Assembly: GCA_018136815.1 (NCBI GenBank)
Contig: CM030932.1
Location: 9,612,429 to 9,676,428, forward strand
Reading direction: 5' to 3'
Origin: Isochrysis galbana
Lineage: Eukaryota; Haptophyta; Isochrysidales; Isochrysidaceae
DNA length: 64,000 bases
The notes under the pieces were generated by a model. It did no database searches. It had not been told where the DNA came from and saw nothing but the letters and a program-made list of their open reading frames with translations. Of the stretch, positions 47,809 through 59,620 are shown piece after piece; position 1 is the first letter of the stretch; each line of letters starts with the position of its first letter. The translations under genes were made by a program, and so were the position numbers.

Positions 47809-50800
47809 TCAAAGGTCCACCCCAAGCAAGAGGTGGCCGAGCTCGTAGTTGGCCAAGCTTGTGCGCACGAAGTCATCGGCAGAGAGCGCTCGCTGGATGG
47901 GACCGTCCACTGTTTCCCAGTACTCCCTTAGTTTTCGCCCTTGCTCTTGTCGCACGATCTGCCGCCAAGTGACTTCTTTCACATGGTATGCACCCTCGTC
48001 ATGTGGCTTGAGCCGACACTCACGGACATGATTGTGAGCGGCTCTCGAAGAGTCCCCACAGTCGTGGAAGCAAAGTGCGCAAAAATGGGCCTTGCAAAAT
48101 CTGCACATCAACGCGGCGCAACCTTCGTACTCATAGAATACTGTCGAGCAACGGGGACAACGCATATCCTGGATCTCTTCAATGATCTTCCGCGCTTCGA
48201 TCACCTGCTGCTCTTCTCGAGTCATTCGGCCAAATTCGGCAGTAAACTCGCGTTTCCACTCGTCATACCGGCCTTGCCATGCAACGTGGCGAGCTTCGTC
48301 CGCGTTTCTTTCTAGGGCGGCCAATGCCAAAGGCGGGGCATGGAGTACAACTTCTTTGAATTTGTAAGCTCCAGTCTTGCACTCACAACCCTTCGCGCAC
48401 TTGATGCGCATGAACTGTTCTGTGCTGATGGCTTCCGGCCTTTGGAGATATCCGCCAAAGCACTCATCACATACAAAATGTCCCTCCGGCTCACAGGCCA
48501 GCCCGTCACCCTCGGTGAACCCCAAGCAGAGGAAGCACCATTGCATGTCGAGGAGATGAGAGAACCAGAAGGCAACGCGCTCGGCTGTTGGGCGCTCATT
48601 TGGTGGATATGCGAGCATAGCCGACACGAAGGTGCCCACGCCGTCACGGCTATTTCTCATGAGCTCCGTAATTTCAGTAATGCTCGCCTGCCCATTTTTC
48701 AGCTCCGTCCTCACCCGCATCAACTGCTCCAAATTGACGCTGCGGTCAAGGGCGCCGTTGACGAGCCAAGAGCGCAATAGCTGAAGATTGCCCTTACAAA
48801 AGAGAAGATCGCAGAGCGTCACTCCTAGGGAAAATATGTCGGCCTCTTTGGATGGTGCGTTGTCAGGGGGAGCATACAAAGGTGTTCCGCGGAGTACAGT
48901 CGAGTTGCTCTCGCTTGACTTGATACATAGGTCGAAGTCGCATAGGAGAGGTCTGGCATTTTCATGCTCGCTGGTCATCACAATGTTTTCTGGTTTGATA
49001 TCTCGGTGCAGGTGGTTATGAGCATGTAAGAATTGCATCGCCTCCGAGACTTGCTGGGCTACTCGAAGTCTGGCCTCGGGGTCTTTATCAGAGCACCATC
49101 CACGCAGGTTGCCACCGGCCAGCCACGGCATCTCGACCACGACTACGGGCTTCATGGGCTCCAAGAATGCACACTCCACAGGCACAATACCCGGATGCTT
49201 TAGCTTGTTGGCGGCGGTGATGGCTCTCTCAACATTCTTGCGATCGCTCAAGCCGTATTCCTTCAATACCTTCAATGGCATTGGGTTGCCGTTAACGGCA
49301 CCGCGCAGCCGCGCTAGCTGCACGCTTGGTTTGCCGGGAGCAATTTCGCCCATGTCACAATAGCTGTCGCCATAGCTCCGATCATGGACGAGCACGCCCT
49401 CTCTGGTCAAGAGGTGCTGCATGTCCCACCTGTTCTTCCCATTCCTATCGAGCTGCTCGTATACGGCCTCTGGATGCATTATTCTGCGGGCCCTCAATGG
49501 GAGCTCTGGAAACGCCTGTGGTGCAATGGCAGAGCCATCAAAGGTTGTCGCCATCTGGACGCTCAGCTGAAGGATTGTGGCGTACGTGGCCTCTCGACAG
49601 CGCTGGAGGCTTTCGTACTCATTAGACGTTCGTACAAGTTGCGCCCTCTTTTGTGGGAGCTCCGCAAGGACGCCCGAGGCTTCTACCTGATGCAACTCCT
49701 CTAGCGCTCGCGCTCGGAGGCTTTTCGCTGAATGCACTTCGCTTGTCAAACTCTTGAGCTGGCATAGCGCAAGCTCAGCGGCCTCGCGGTTGGCAAGAAG
49801 CTGGCGCTCCACCATTAGCTCTCCCTTGATCTTCACAATGTCCTCATTTTGCGCCTGAAGCATCCGGCGAATGTTGGTCTCTCTGCCGAGCTCTATAGAG
49901 CGAACCGCCTCGATCTGCTCGACCGCATCAGCCCATGCACGATTCAGCGAATGCGCAGCTTGCACGAGGCATGCGAGCGTGGGGCCCAAAGCATCGGGGC
50001 AGCTCCAGTCGGATACATCGGGAACTCGAAGTAAAGTCCTTTGTCGCAGCTCCACATGTGCGGCGTTCTCTTTCAGCCACTCACGTACTTGCGCGAGCGC
50101 AGCTTCTAGGTGCCGCCGCAGCACAAGCAAAGCCGACAACCGAAGCTCTTGAATAGAGCAGTGATTCTTTCTCTCTTGATCGCGAGCCGCCGCGATACCA
50201 CTCCACTCTTCCTCGAGCTGCCTGTGCAAGCTCAAACTGCGAAGCTCTTTCTCCGCATGCTCGCAAGCCGATCGCGACTCCTCTGCCATGCCGACGAGTT
50301 TCGACAGGTCATGGCTATCTGCCGAGGAGGAGAAGGTACTCATCAGGTCGCGTACTCGTTGCGCATACTCGTCACCGAGTGTCAGATCGTGTAGTCGACG
50401 AAAGAGCGTCTCGCACGGGCTATCTGCCGAGGAGGAGAAGGTACTCATCAGGTCGCGTACTCGTTGAGCATACTCGTCACAGAGTGTCAGATCGTTTAGT
50501 CGATGGGAGAGCGTCTCGCACAGCTCGACAGTAAGAGCCCGGCTTTGATCCGCGAGAAGCCGGTCTCGCTCACACAATCCTTGCAACACCGCCAAATATT
50601 CCCGGCTGAAGTGAGCCTGTATTTCGACCGCCTCAAGGGCCGTTGGTCCAGGCTGAAGCGGCCCGCGCTCATCCGCGGTGCCCACATGACCATTGATATT
50701 CATTAAAATTCTGTGTGAGGTACGAAGATGCAAGGCTGCGTTCCTGATGATCTCCGAACAGTCCTTCTTGATGTCGGCGCTATGATTTCTTGACGTCCCA

Positions 50801-53561
50801 GCGGGCGCAGTACCTTCAACCCAGCCGATTGGCATGGCCTTCGGGTGTGCCGACCCAGTCAGCAATGCCTGGACTTTTTCAAATCGTGGGCGTTCACGCA
50901 AATGCACAGTCTGTAATTGTTGTTGTACTTGGCGTAGGACTCCGAATCGAATCGCGTCGGATTGTGGAAGCGCTAGCGCTCCTGCCTGGATGAGTAGTTC
51001 GACGCAGCAGGGCCGTCCACCATTGGCAGCGCACATGAGTGGAGTTCCGCCAAAATAAAAGTCATAGGCGTGTATGTCGGCACCAGCCATGATGAGTGCA
51101 TGCACTTGGTCCACCTCTCCTTGGTAAGCGGCGGTGTGTATCGCCGAAAAGGGGTGCGGATACTGACCTGGTGACGCCTCCAACCCAGACAACTTGGCGT
51201 AATCTTCGCAGCGGAGCTCCTCGAATGACTTGGTCTGGTACTCGGACATCTTGGTGATCGACTTGTAGGTGAACGTCTGCGCGGGGGAGGGTCCCTGAGT
51301 GCTCTCTTGCTGTTGCGTATCCTGGTACGGAGGATTGCCCGTCCCCTTTGGGCCGTTTTGCATCATGGTGCTTGCAGGAGCCCGCCAGTCCCCTACGGAC
51401 CGTTCAGCATCATGGTGATCGCAGGAGCCGGTCGCTAAGGGGTTCAAGGCAGGTGCGGCACTGATTGGCAATGGCGAAGGGGTGGCGCTGAATAAAACAG
51501 AAGAAGCGCCAAAGGGACGAGTCGCGGGCTCGGCTGCGAAGGGTTTGACGGCGGGTGCAACACCAGAGGGTGGGGCTGCCGGGGCTGCCGGCGCAGCGCC
51601 AAACACTTCGCCAGGAGGTGCAGCACCAGAGGGACAAACTGAGGGCGCGGCGGGCGCGCCGGAGGCCAAGGGGGCGGGTGCAACGGGATCGGGCACATGG
51701 GGGCGGCCGAAACCAAAGGGACGAGTCGCGGGCTCCGCTCCGATGGGGTTGGCGGCGGGTGCAGCACCAGAGGGTGGGGCTGCTGGGGCTGCCGGCGCAG
51801 CAGCATGATCAGAGGCCAAACCAAAGGGACGAGTCGCGGGCTCGGCTGCGAAGGGTTTGACGGCGGGTGCAGCACCAGAGGGTGGGGCTGCCGGGGCTGC
51901 CGGCGCAGCGCCAAACACTCCGCCAGGAGGTGCGGCACCAAAGGGACAAACTGAGGGCGCGGCGCGCGCGCCGGAGGCCAAGGTGGCGGGTGCGGCTGGA
52001 TCGGGCACACGGGGGAGGTCGAAACCAAAGGGACGAGTCGCGGGCTCGGCTGCGATGGGGTTCGCGGCGGGTGCAGCACAAGAGGGTGGGGCTGCCGGGG
52101 CTGCCGACGCAACACCAAACATTCCGCCAGGAGGTGCGGCACCAAAGGGACCAGAGGGACAAGCTGTGGGCGCGGCGTGCAAGGTGGCAGATGCGGCGGG
52201 ATAGGGCACATGGGGGCGGCCGAAACCAAAGGGACGAGTCGCGGGCTCGGCTGCGATGGGGTTCGCGGCGGGTGCAGCACAAGAGGGTGGGGCTGCCGGG
52301 GCTGCCGACGCAACACCAAACATTCCGCCAGGAGGTGCAGCACCAAAGGGACCAGAGGGACAAGCTGTGGGCGCGGCGTGCATGCCAGAGGCCAAGGTGG
52401 CAGATGCGGCGGGATAGGGCACATGGGGGCGGCCGAAACCAAAGGGACGAGTCGCGGGCTCGGCTGCGATGGGGTTCGCGGCGGGTGCAGCACAAGAGGG
52501 TGGGGCTGCCGGCGCAGCACCAAACAATCCGCCAGTAGGCGCGGCACCAAAGGGACCAGAGGGACAAACTGCGGGCGCGGCGGGCGCGCCGAAGGCCAAG
52601 TAGGCGGATGCGGCGGGATAGGGCACATGGGGGCAGCCGAAAGCAAAGGGATGAGTCGCAGGCTCAGCTGCGATGGGGTTGGCGGCGGGTGCAGCACCAA
52701 AGAGTTGGACTGCCGGCGCAGCACCAAACAATCCTCCGTACCCGGAGAATCCTCCCGCTCTCGGGGCTGCGTATCCTGGTACGGAGGTGCCGCCAGGAGG
52801 TGCGGCACCTAAGGGACAAACTGAGGGCGCGGCGCGCGCGCCGGAGGCCAAGGTGGCGGGTGCGGCTGGATCGGGCACACGGGGGAGGTCGAAACCAAAG
52901 GGACGAGTCGCGGGCTCGGCTGCGATGGGGTTCGCGGCGGGTGCGGTGGGGCTGCCGGGGCTGCCGGCGCAACACCAAACATTCCGCCAGGAGGTGCGGC
53001 ACCAAAGGGACCAGAGGGACAAGCTGTGGGCGCGGCGTGCAAGGTGGCAGATGCGGCGGGATAGGGCACATGGGGGCGGTCGAAACCAAAGGGACGAGTC
53101 GCGGGCTCGGCTGCGATGGGGTTCGCGGCGGGTGCAGCACCAAAGAGTTGGGCTGCCGGCGCAGCACAAAACAATCCGCCAGGAGGTGCAGCGCCAGAGG
53201 GACAAAGTGCGGGAGGGACGAAGGCCAAGCTGGCGGATGCGGTGGGATCGGGCACAAGAGGGCTGCCGAAACCAAAGGGACGAGTCGCGGGCTCGGCTGC
53301 GATGGGGTTGGCGGCGGGTGCAGCACCAGAGGGTGGGGCTGCCGGGGCTGCCGGCGCAGCAGCATGATCAGAGGCCAAACCAAAGGGACGAGTCGTCGGC
53401 TCGGCTGCGACGGGGTTGGCGGCGGGTGCAGCATCAGAGGGTGATGCTTCCGGGGCTGCCGATGCAGCACCAAACATTCCGCCAGCAGGTGCAGCACCAA
53501 AGGGAGAAGCCGTGGGCCTGTCGGGCGCGCCGAAGGCCGCGCGGCGACGACGAGCTGTCAT
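47809..53561 (-). CDS. giant FG-repeat / ankyrin / protein kinase / RING-IBR fusion
   Basis: Read from the ATG at 53561 (MTARRRRAAFGAPDRPTASP) with one frame break near 52947. Order: (1) about 680 residues of tandem Ala/Pro/Gly-rich repeats of about 70 residues with PFGF, MFGV and LFGA dipeptides, as in FG nucleoporins (53560-51450); (2) ankyrin-like repeats with HTAAYQGEVDQVHALIMAGA and GTPLMCAANGG (about 51160-50980); (3) a long coiled coil (50700-49600); (4) a protein kinase domain with Lys in PLKVL, HRDIKPEN (about 48990-49013), DFD instead of DFG (about 48934-48942), and DIFSLGVTL; (5) a RING-like cluster CFLC...CDEC and a second CPRC...GCAALMCRFC...CALC cluster (48560-48030), as in RING-IBR/RBR ubiquitin ligases. 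Predicted role: a kinase-coupled E3 ligase with a pore-like, phase-separating N-terminus; inference only. Confidence 0.8.
51450..53540 (-). repeat. coding tandem repeat array (FG-like)
   Basis: About nine to ten units of roughly 180-230 bp encoding variants of AANPIAAEPATRPFGFG followed by a Pro/Ala-rich stretch and GAAPPGGMFG. Units vary in length by loss of internal segments. Long open frames also exist in the other frames and on the + strand purely because of the repeat composition. Confidence 0.9.
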
Positions 53562-53862
53562 GGAAGAGTCCCTCCCCCCCATCTTCTCTCCCTCTCCCCC
53601 CTCACCGCCCCCTAAGTTTTAATAAGAGGCGCTGCATGTTGCGGTTGTATCGAGGGTTATTCGGTGAGTTTTGGGGAATAACCGTCGCGGCGCACCTTCA
53701 GAGATGCTTCCAGCCGCCGCCCCCCCCTCCCCGCCCGTGAGAAAAGCGAGAGTCGAATCTTCCGACTTGTCTCGCCCTTGCACTCGCCGCGGCACGACAC
53801 AGTCGATACAAAACGTTCAAGATGATTGATGTCCGGAACAAGTGGCTTCATTACTCACTACT
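53562..53862. other. intergenic upstream of the fusion gene
   Basis: C-rich leader (53570-53620) and mixed sequence up to the foldback element. No gene supported. Confidence 0.4.
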
Positions 53863-55745
53863 TTAAGGTGGGGGGTGCACGGATGGGGGGCGTCGCGCGG
53901 GCGTGCGGCTGTCTGGCTCCTCCGGCTGTCACGGGGCCTGGCGGCTGTGCTGGGCGCTTGGATGCGCTGTGCATCTGGTAGAGGGACCAGCTGGTGTGGG
54001 GCCTCTGCATGAGCCCGCGCACGGTCCACCCTTGTACCGCCACATCGAGCTAGGGTGGGGGCGGGGAAGCGCGCTGCAGATGGGTTGCGTGAGGCGCTCG
54101 GCAGGGTATGAGGTTGAATGGGGCGCGGCGAGAGAGGGAAGGGCCGTCAGGCTGTTCGAGACAGCGGGGAGCGACCGCCTGAAGGCCCGGCAAAAGCCCG
54201 TTTGTGCATCCGCGTCTTTGGTGTTGACGTCTGCACATCCGGACCTCGCCTTGCCTATCACAGATGGATGGTTGCTGGCGGTCAGTATGTGCGTCGTGCG
54301 GCTGCTAGAAGGCGTGACAGATGTATGGGTGGCCAGCCCGGGGCGCCTCGCAGCCATGGTGGCGCCCATTGCCTAGTTTGAGACCGGACTGGTGCGGGTG
54401 GTTTGACGTCCGTCTGCGGTGTGGGAGTGGCCATCAGAAAAACTAACATGTGCATTGTGAGCGTCGAATTTTGCAAGCATTGAGCTGTAGGAGCCTCAGT
54501 TGCCACATGTGATAGGGACAGGTGCAACAACTAGCCCTTAATTGATCGTCTGTTTTATGCTGTAAGAGTGTGAAGCTCGCATGGCGTGATGGTCATGTAA
54601 AATATATTTCTTTATTTTTGGTCAGGTTCAGCAGGAAAATCATTACCAACATGATTCAGTTAATGCCTGACTGAACGTCATTTTCGCAGCAAGGTATCTT
54701 GGCAATGGTGCCGTCAGCTGAGTTTCAATATTTGAATGTGTCCCTACACCTCACACTTCACCATTCAGTGCCACATGGTCACTTAGCGCACTCGTTGCAA
54801 CAGTTGACAGTTGAGCGCCGAACAATATCAATATCTCAGACTCCGGGTCGGAATGCATACCCTGACCAACAGCCGACGACATCAGACAATCTGGCACACC
54901 CGCTTGACACCTCACTCCAGGAAGATGAAGGTAGTGGAGCTCTCATGCTATAGCATTTCAATGAGGGCCTACTAGCTACAGCTACAGGCGACCTGACCAA
55001 AAATAAAGAAATATACACTCTTACAGCATGAAACAGTCGATCAATTAAGGGCTAGTTGTTGCACCTGCCCCTATCACATGTGGCAACTGAGGCTCCCACA
55101 GCTCAATGCTTGCAAAATTCGACGCTCACAATGCACATGTTAGTTTTTCTGATGGCCACTCCCACACCGCAGACGGACGTCAAACCACCCGCACCAGTCC
55201 GGTCTCACACTAGGCAATGGGCGCCACCATGGCTGCGAGGCGCCCCGGGCTGGCCACCCATACATCTGTCACGCCTTCTAGCAGCCGCACGACGCACATA
55301 CTGGCCGCCAGCAACCATCCATCTGTGATAGGCAAGGCGAGGTCCGGATGTGCAGACGTCAACACCAAAGACGCGGATGCACAAACGGGCTTTTGCGGGG
55401 CGTTCAGGCGGTCGCTCCCCGGGTGAAAGTGGCGCCTTATGACCTGTCTCGAACAGCCTGACGGCCCTTCCCTCTCTCGCCGCGCCCCATTCAACCTCAT
55501 ACCCTGCCGAGCGCCTCACGCAACCCATCTGCAGCGCGCTTCCCCGCCCCCACCCTAGCTCGATGTGGCGGTACAAGGGTGGACCGTGCGCGGGCTCAGG
55601 CAGAGGCGCCACACCAGCTGGTCCCTCTACCAGATGCACAGCGCATCCAAGCGCCCAGCACAGCCGCCAGGCCCCGTGACAGCCGGAGGAGCCAGACAGC
55701 CGCGCGCCCGCGCGACGCCCCCCATCCGTGCACCCCCCACCTTAA
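53863..55745. mobile_element. foldback-type element with long terminal inverted repeats
   Basis: Left arm 53863-54627 and right arm 54991-55745 are inverted copies of each other over about 755-765 bp. They differ by indels (for example an extra segment of about 23 bp near 55420-55442 in the right arm and about 30 bp near 54580-54610 in the left), so this is not an assembly mirror artefact. Outer ends read TTAAGGTGGGGGGTGCAC in both orientations; TTAA may be a target duplication, as in piggyBac-like elements. The 363-bp centre (54628-54990) is unrelated to the arms and has an 84-codon frame (54699-54953) of unknown function. No transposase is visible, so it is non-autonomous. Confidence 0.85.
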
Positions 55746-55785
55746 GGTGGTTCCCTAGCTTTTCTGGAGGGGGGGGAGGCGTTTC

Positions 55786-56757
55786 TGTCGCATTCGCGAA
55801 TCGACACTCGGGGACAGGTGCACCCCGCTCCGCTCGGACCCCCACATGACCCGAGCCCCTAAGTAGAGCACGAGGGGAGTTGCCGCAAGGCGGGGAATGA
55901 GGGTGAGGAAGGGAAAGGGGCGTGGCTACGAAGGAATAGTTCAGGGCCACGTGTGAGGCGAGAATTTTAAAAGGTTTTTTTTTTTTTCTCGCGTTCTCGG
56001 TCAAAAGCTTCGCTTGGATGCATGGGATCGGGGGTTGTGGAGCGCTCTCTCTCTTTCTCTCGAAAGAGAAGGGAAGTTTCCCCACCTCTCTTCCTCCCAG
56101 GCGCCTCGCAGATAGGTTTAATTTGCTATCTCCCCTGCGGTTCTTTATCTGCTTCTGGGGGCAATCAGGTTTAATTTGCGATCTCTTCGTACCTCCCCCT
56201 TAAGCATATCGCACTTCTCTCGTCTTATTCGGAAAGTCTCTTGGAATCCTGTGCGGCAGGAGTGCCCCTCGTTTCCGTTATGGTGCGATTCCCGTTCCAG
56301 ACAAGATCGCCGACAGATCGCCCTTTGATCGTCGTCCGTCGTTGTCTGATCGGAGTGTTTGGGTTTGATTTCAGTCGAGTTATGTGAGAAAGTCGTGGGG
56401 CGAGAGTCGGGGTGTTTTTCTGGGTGTCTTTGTCCGTCGGCCTGTCGCCAGTCGTCATCCGTCGTCGCTCTCGCTCTCGTCGCTCTCGCTCTCGTAACAC
56501 TCATACCCTACAACCTCGCCTCGCCTCGCCAGCCCCTGCCACCACAGCCCTCCTCTCACTCATCCTCGCCTCTCGCCGCTCGTTTCATGTCGCTCTCGCC
56601 GCCGTCCTCGCCCTCGCTCAAGCCCGCCTGCCCGCCTTCCTCTGCTGACGGGCTTCAGCCCGTCGGCACCTCCGAACTCGTCTCCTCCGCCGCGCCTGCC
56701 GCCGGCATGGCCCCTTCCTCATTGCCCTCAGGCCCTATGGGCCATCACAATTCGTCA
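55786..56757 (+). repeat. solo LTR of the chromovirus family
   Basis: 972 bp, TGTCGCATTCGCG to AATTCGTCA, flanked by a perfect 5-bp duplication GTTTC (55781-55785 and 56758-56762). It shares most of its length with the LTRs at 2205 and 14134, but about 180 bp after the first 25 bp (a U3-like part) is different sequence. The start of gag, with its ATG at about 56587, remains open to the LTR end. It formed by recombination between two LTRs, leaving no internal DNA. Confidence 0.95.
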
Positions 56758-57587
56758 GTTTCAGGAACTGGCGGAGAACTCGCGGGGCGAGGCCGCGAGG
56801 CGCTGCGCCTGGCGTCGCTCTGTGCCACGCAGAGAAGGGGGGGGGGGGCGGGGGGGGGGGGGCAGGGGAGCATGCGTGGGCCCAGGAAGGCGAAGACCAG
56901 GGGCTTCCAGAGGGGGAACCAGCACGGAGCCAAGGCGCGGCCCCCCGAACGCCCCGCCTACCCTTAGCCCGGTCACTCACTATGGGGGTGCGGAGGGCAC
57001 CAGCTGCAATGGGTAAATGAAGGGCTAAATAAGCTCCCTATAGGTTCCGGTAGGATGGATCAGCAAAAAAATTGGGGGGTTCTCCGGCGAAATTTTCAAA
57101 AAATACCGAATTTCAGGCCTTCGAAGACGGTGCGCGAAATACAATCGGGCCCCCTCCGGTATATTTTTAGTGAGGCCCTTCATGCAAGGCACAAATATCG
57201 AATAGCGAGGAAGCTTGTGACGCCAACTCACTGAGTTCACAAGGCGTGGTTCTATGCACACTGGACCATAAGTCAAACTCGTAATTTTGCACTTCAATGT
57301 GTACAAAAGTATCACAAAACTCAAGACGTTTACGTGAACCACTAGTCACCGAGGGCTAGATGTCGCATTCGCGAGCCTCTGCAGGCTATTTCGCTATTTT
57401 CCGCTCTACCGTTATAACCGCGATGGTAAATCATCAATCTTCGTTCTTATGTCTATCTCTACGTCTACGATTGCTGATGGCTCCACGCTTCTATCAATCA
57501 CTACACTTCATTCAATGTTGGTCTACCATTATATCCACGTGGCCAAGCAGCTTCTACAGGCTTCTTTCTACTCGGAATATAGGACTA
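56758..57587. other. intergenic, AT-richer block
   Basis: G-rich homopolymers at 56839-56861, then a distinctly less GC-rich block (57000-57580). No gene supported. Confidence 0.4.
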
Positions 57588-58039
57588 GGTAAAAATATGT
57601 GACAAATTGAACTACATATTTGGGTCAACTTTTCCGGATTACATATCGTTACATTTTCTCACATATTTCACATATTTACGGCATATTTGGGTGTAGGGAG
57701 GGGGTTTACATACTAACCATAGGCACGGAAGACGGAAGAAGAGGGGCACACGTCGCTCATGACAGGCGAGCTGCACTCCGCGATCCCTCATTCATGCCTG
57801 TCTACGTATCTGGCGAATAATCTCATGTTTCATTCATGTGCAAAGCAGTGTGCTAGCTCTTTTATTTATGTTCTTGTGGTTGGTGTGGGTGGGTGCTTTT
57901 GACTTTTTTGAGGCAGAGGGACGCTTCCCCGGCGCATTTTTATCTTATTTATTTTCTACATATTTGGGCGGATTTTCTACATATTTCGACAGCATATTTT
58001 TACTACACATTTGGGCAAAAATGTGTACATATTTTTACC
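57588..58039. mobile_element. MITE with TA target duplication, copy A
   Basis: 452 bp flanked by TA (57586-57587, 58040-58041). Terminal inverted repeats GGTAAAAATATGTGAC / GTACATATTTTTACC. The interior has many subterminal ACATATTTGGG motifs in direct orientation. No coding capacity. TA duplication and structure fit a Tc1/mariner-type non-autonomous element. Confidence 0.8.
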
Positions 58040-59620
58040 TAGCCCTATCGGAATATGAATATGCTCTAGCTCTGGACTGATCACCCAGGCATGGAGATCA
58101 AGGGAGAAGTAAGCACGTGTCGATGAAGACCAAGGAAGTAGCGAGCATCTTGCTTGCTAAAGTACACCCTCAAGATCCTCAAGCGTCTAGACTCTATAAG
58201 TCTAACACCTCTGTAAGCTTCTAGACTTTTTAAGTCTACCAGCTACTCCATGGCTAAGCTACGAAAAGCTTTAGGTAAAGTGCACGCCGCTGTGCTCGCG
58301 TTGAGACGCTATTCGCCGATGAATCTTGTAGGATCTTCACTAAGCATGGATGAATCCCTTTCGCGCCTTTTCTGTGTGCAATCCTTCTCTAGGACGACGA
58401 GTTCTCTTCTGGCCAATTGGTTCCTTCTTTGCTCTCTCTGTTGACCCACCGTGGCTTTCGCTCCCGTGTTTATTACGTGTTGCCCTTGTTTATGTTAGAA
58501 AGTGGTGTGGCGTGTCTTCGTACGCATCCAGCAGCCGTCGCAGCGCTCTGCGGTCGAAGCCGTACCGTGACCCCTCGTACCCTTGAGCCCCTACTGCCTT
58601 GTGTGTGGTCTCTCGCTAGAAATCACCCACTAGACACTAGAGATCGATTCAATCTGTTCCTATGGACCCATCACCGCCCTCTGCACCGCCAAATCCGCCC
58701 TCGCCGCCGCGCGCGGACCCCGTCACCACTGCACCCGTGCCCAAGCCTTCCCAAGTATCTTCACCCGCTACCCAAGTCGATAGGCCGCCTACGGACGCGT
58801 GGGTTGCCAAGGATGGAGTCTCAGGAGCCTTACCCGGATCCTGGGAGCAGTCCATCTCCACAAGTACAAACTTCAAACCCGCGCCTTCGGCGCATGCATG
58901 GAGCGATGGCCTGCTGAGGCAGCAGGCGGGCGGCGAGCGCGGCCGCCATCCGCCGTCTCGCGCCATAGTTATAATACCTTTAAAACCACCTTAAACACAC
59001 ACACCCCAATGGCACAAACGACGAAAACACTGTCTACACGCACCATGGATTCACCATGGACTATGGCGGCCGGCGTTTCGAAAGCCGTTGCTACCCTAGC
59101 TTGGACTCAAACGTGGCGCAGGACGGATCTTCACGCCTAGCAAGACAGACAAAGCTGGAATACAATAGAACCGTTGGCGTGACAAGACGCGTTAGGACGG
59201 TCCCATGTGGCCATGACAAATTATGCAATCAGGTGTCCTCACGCCAACAGCTGAACCCTCGGTACTAGAAAATAATGTCGAGGATATCGTGCAACGAGCA
59301 ACCATAACGCTGGATGCACGAGTATCGGTGAGTACGTTTGCTCTTTGTTGTGCATCGAGACAGTGTCCGCTCCCAACCCGTCAGCTTTCCCAAACCTCGC
59401 CACGCCCGCTGAAAGACGGCACGTCTCCATCGTGTCCCCACTGAAAGGACCTGCATAAAGAATTGCTACATTGCGACGCCGATGTGCGGTGAAAAGTTGA
59501 AGCAAACAAGCGTGACATGAGAATTACTACATTGGGATGCTGACGTGCGGTGAAAAGTTAAAGCAAATAAGTGTGACCTGCCTCAACACGCCGCTCTATA
59601 TGTCAACTCCCCAACATGTG
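58040..59620. other. intergenic; small hairpins, a 60-bp direct repeat, weak ORF
   Basis: Two hairpins TAGACTCTATAAGTCTA and TAGACTTTTTAAGTCTA lie near 58187-58240. An adjacent direct repeat of about 60 bp lies at 59458-59580 (ATTGCTACATTGCGACGCCG versus ATTACTACATTGGGATGCTG). A proline-rich 110-codon frame begins at ATG 58662 but has no recognisable domain. Confidence 0.4.

Noticed and set aside
51450-53540. Regularly spaced repeats considered as a CRISPR-like array
   Set aside because: Units are contiguous coding repeats of variable length without spacers, in eukaryotic DNA.
51444-53740. Several long open frames on both strands across the FG-repeat array
   Set aside because: GC-rich repeat units keep all frames open; only one frame joins the ankyrin-kinase-RING part and gives FG-type repeats.
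53866-55740. Inverted duplication considered as an assembly mirror artefact
   Set aside because: The arms differ by several indels and substitutions and have a unique 363-bp centre.
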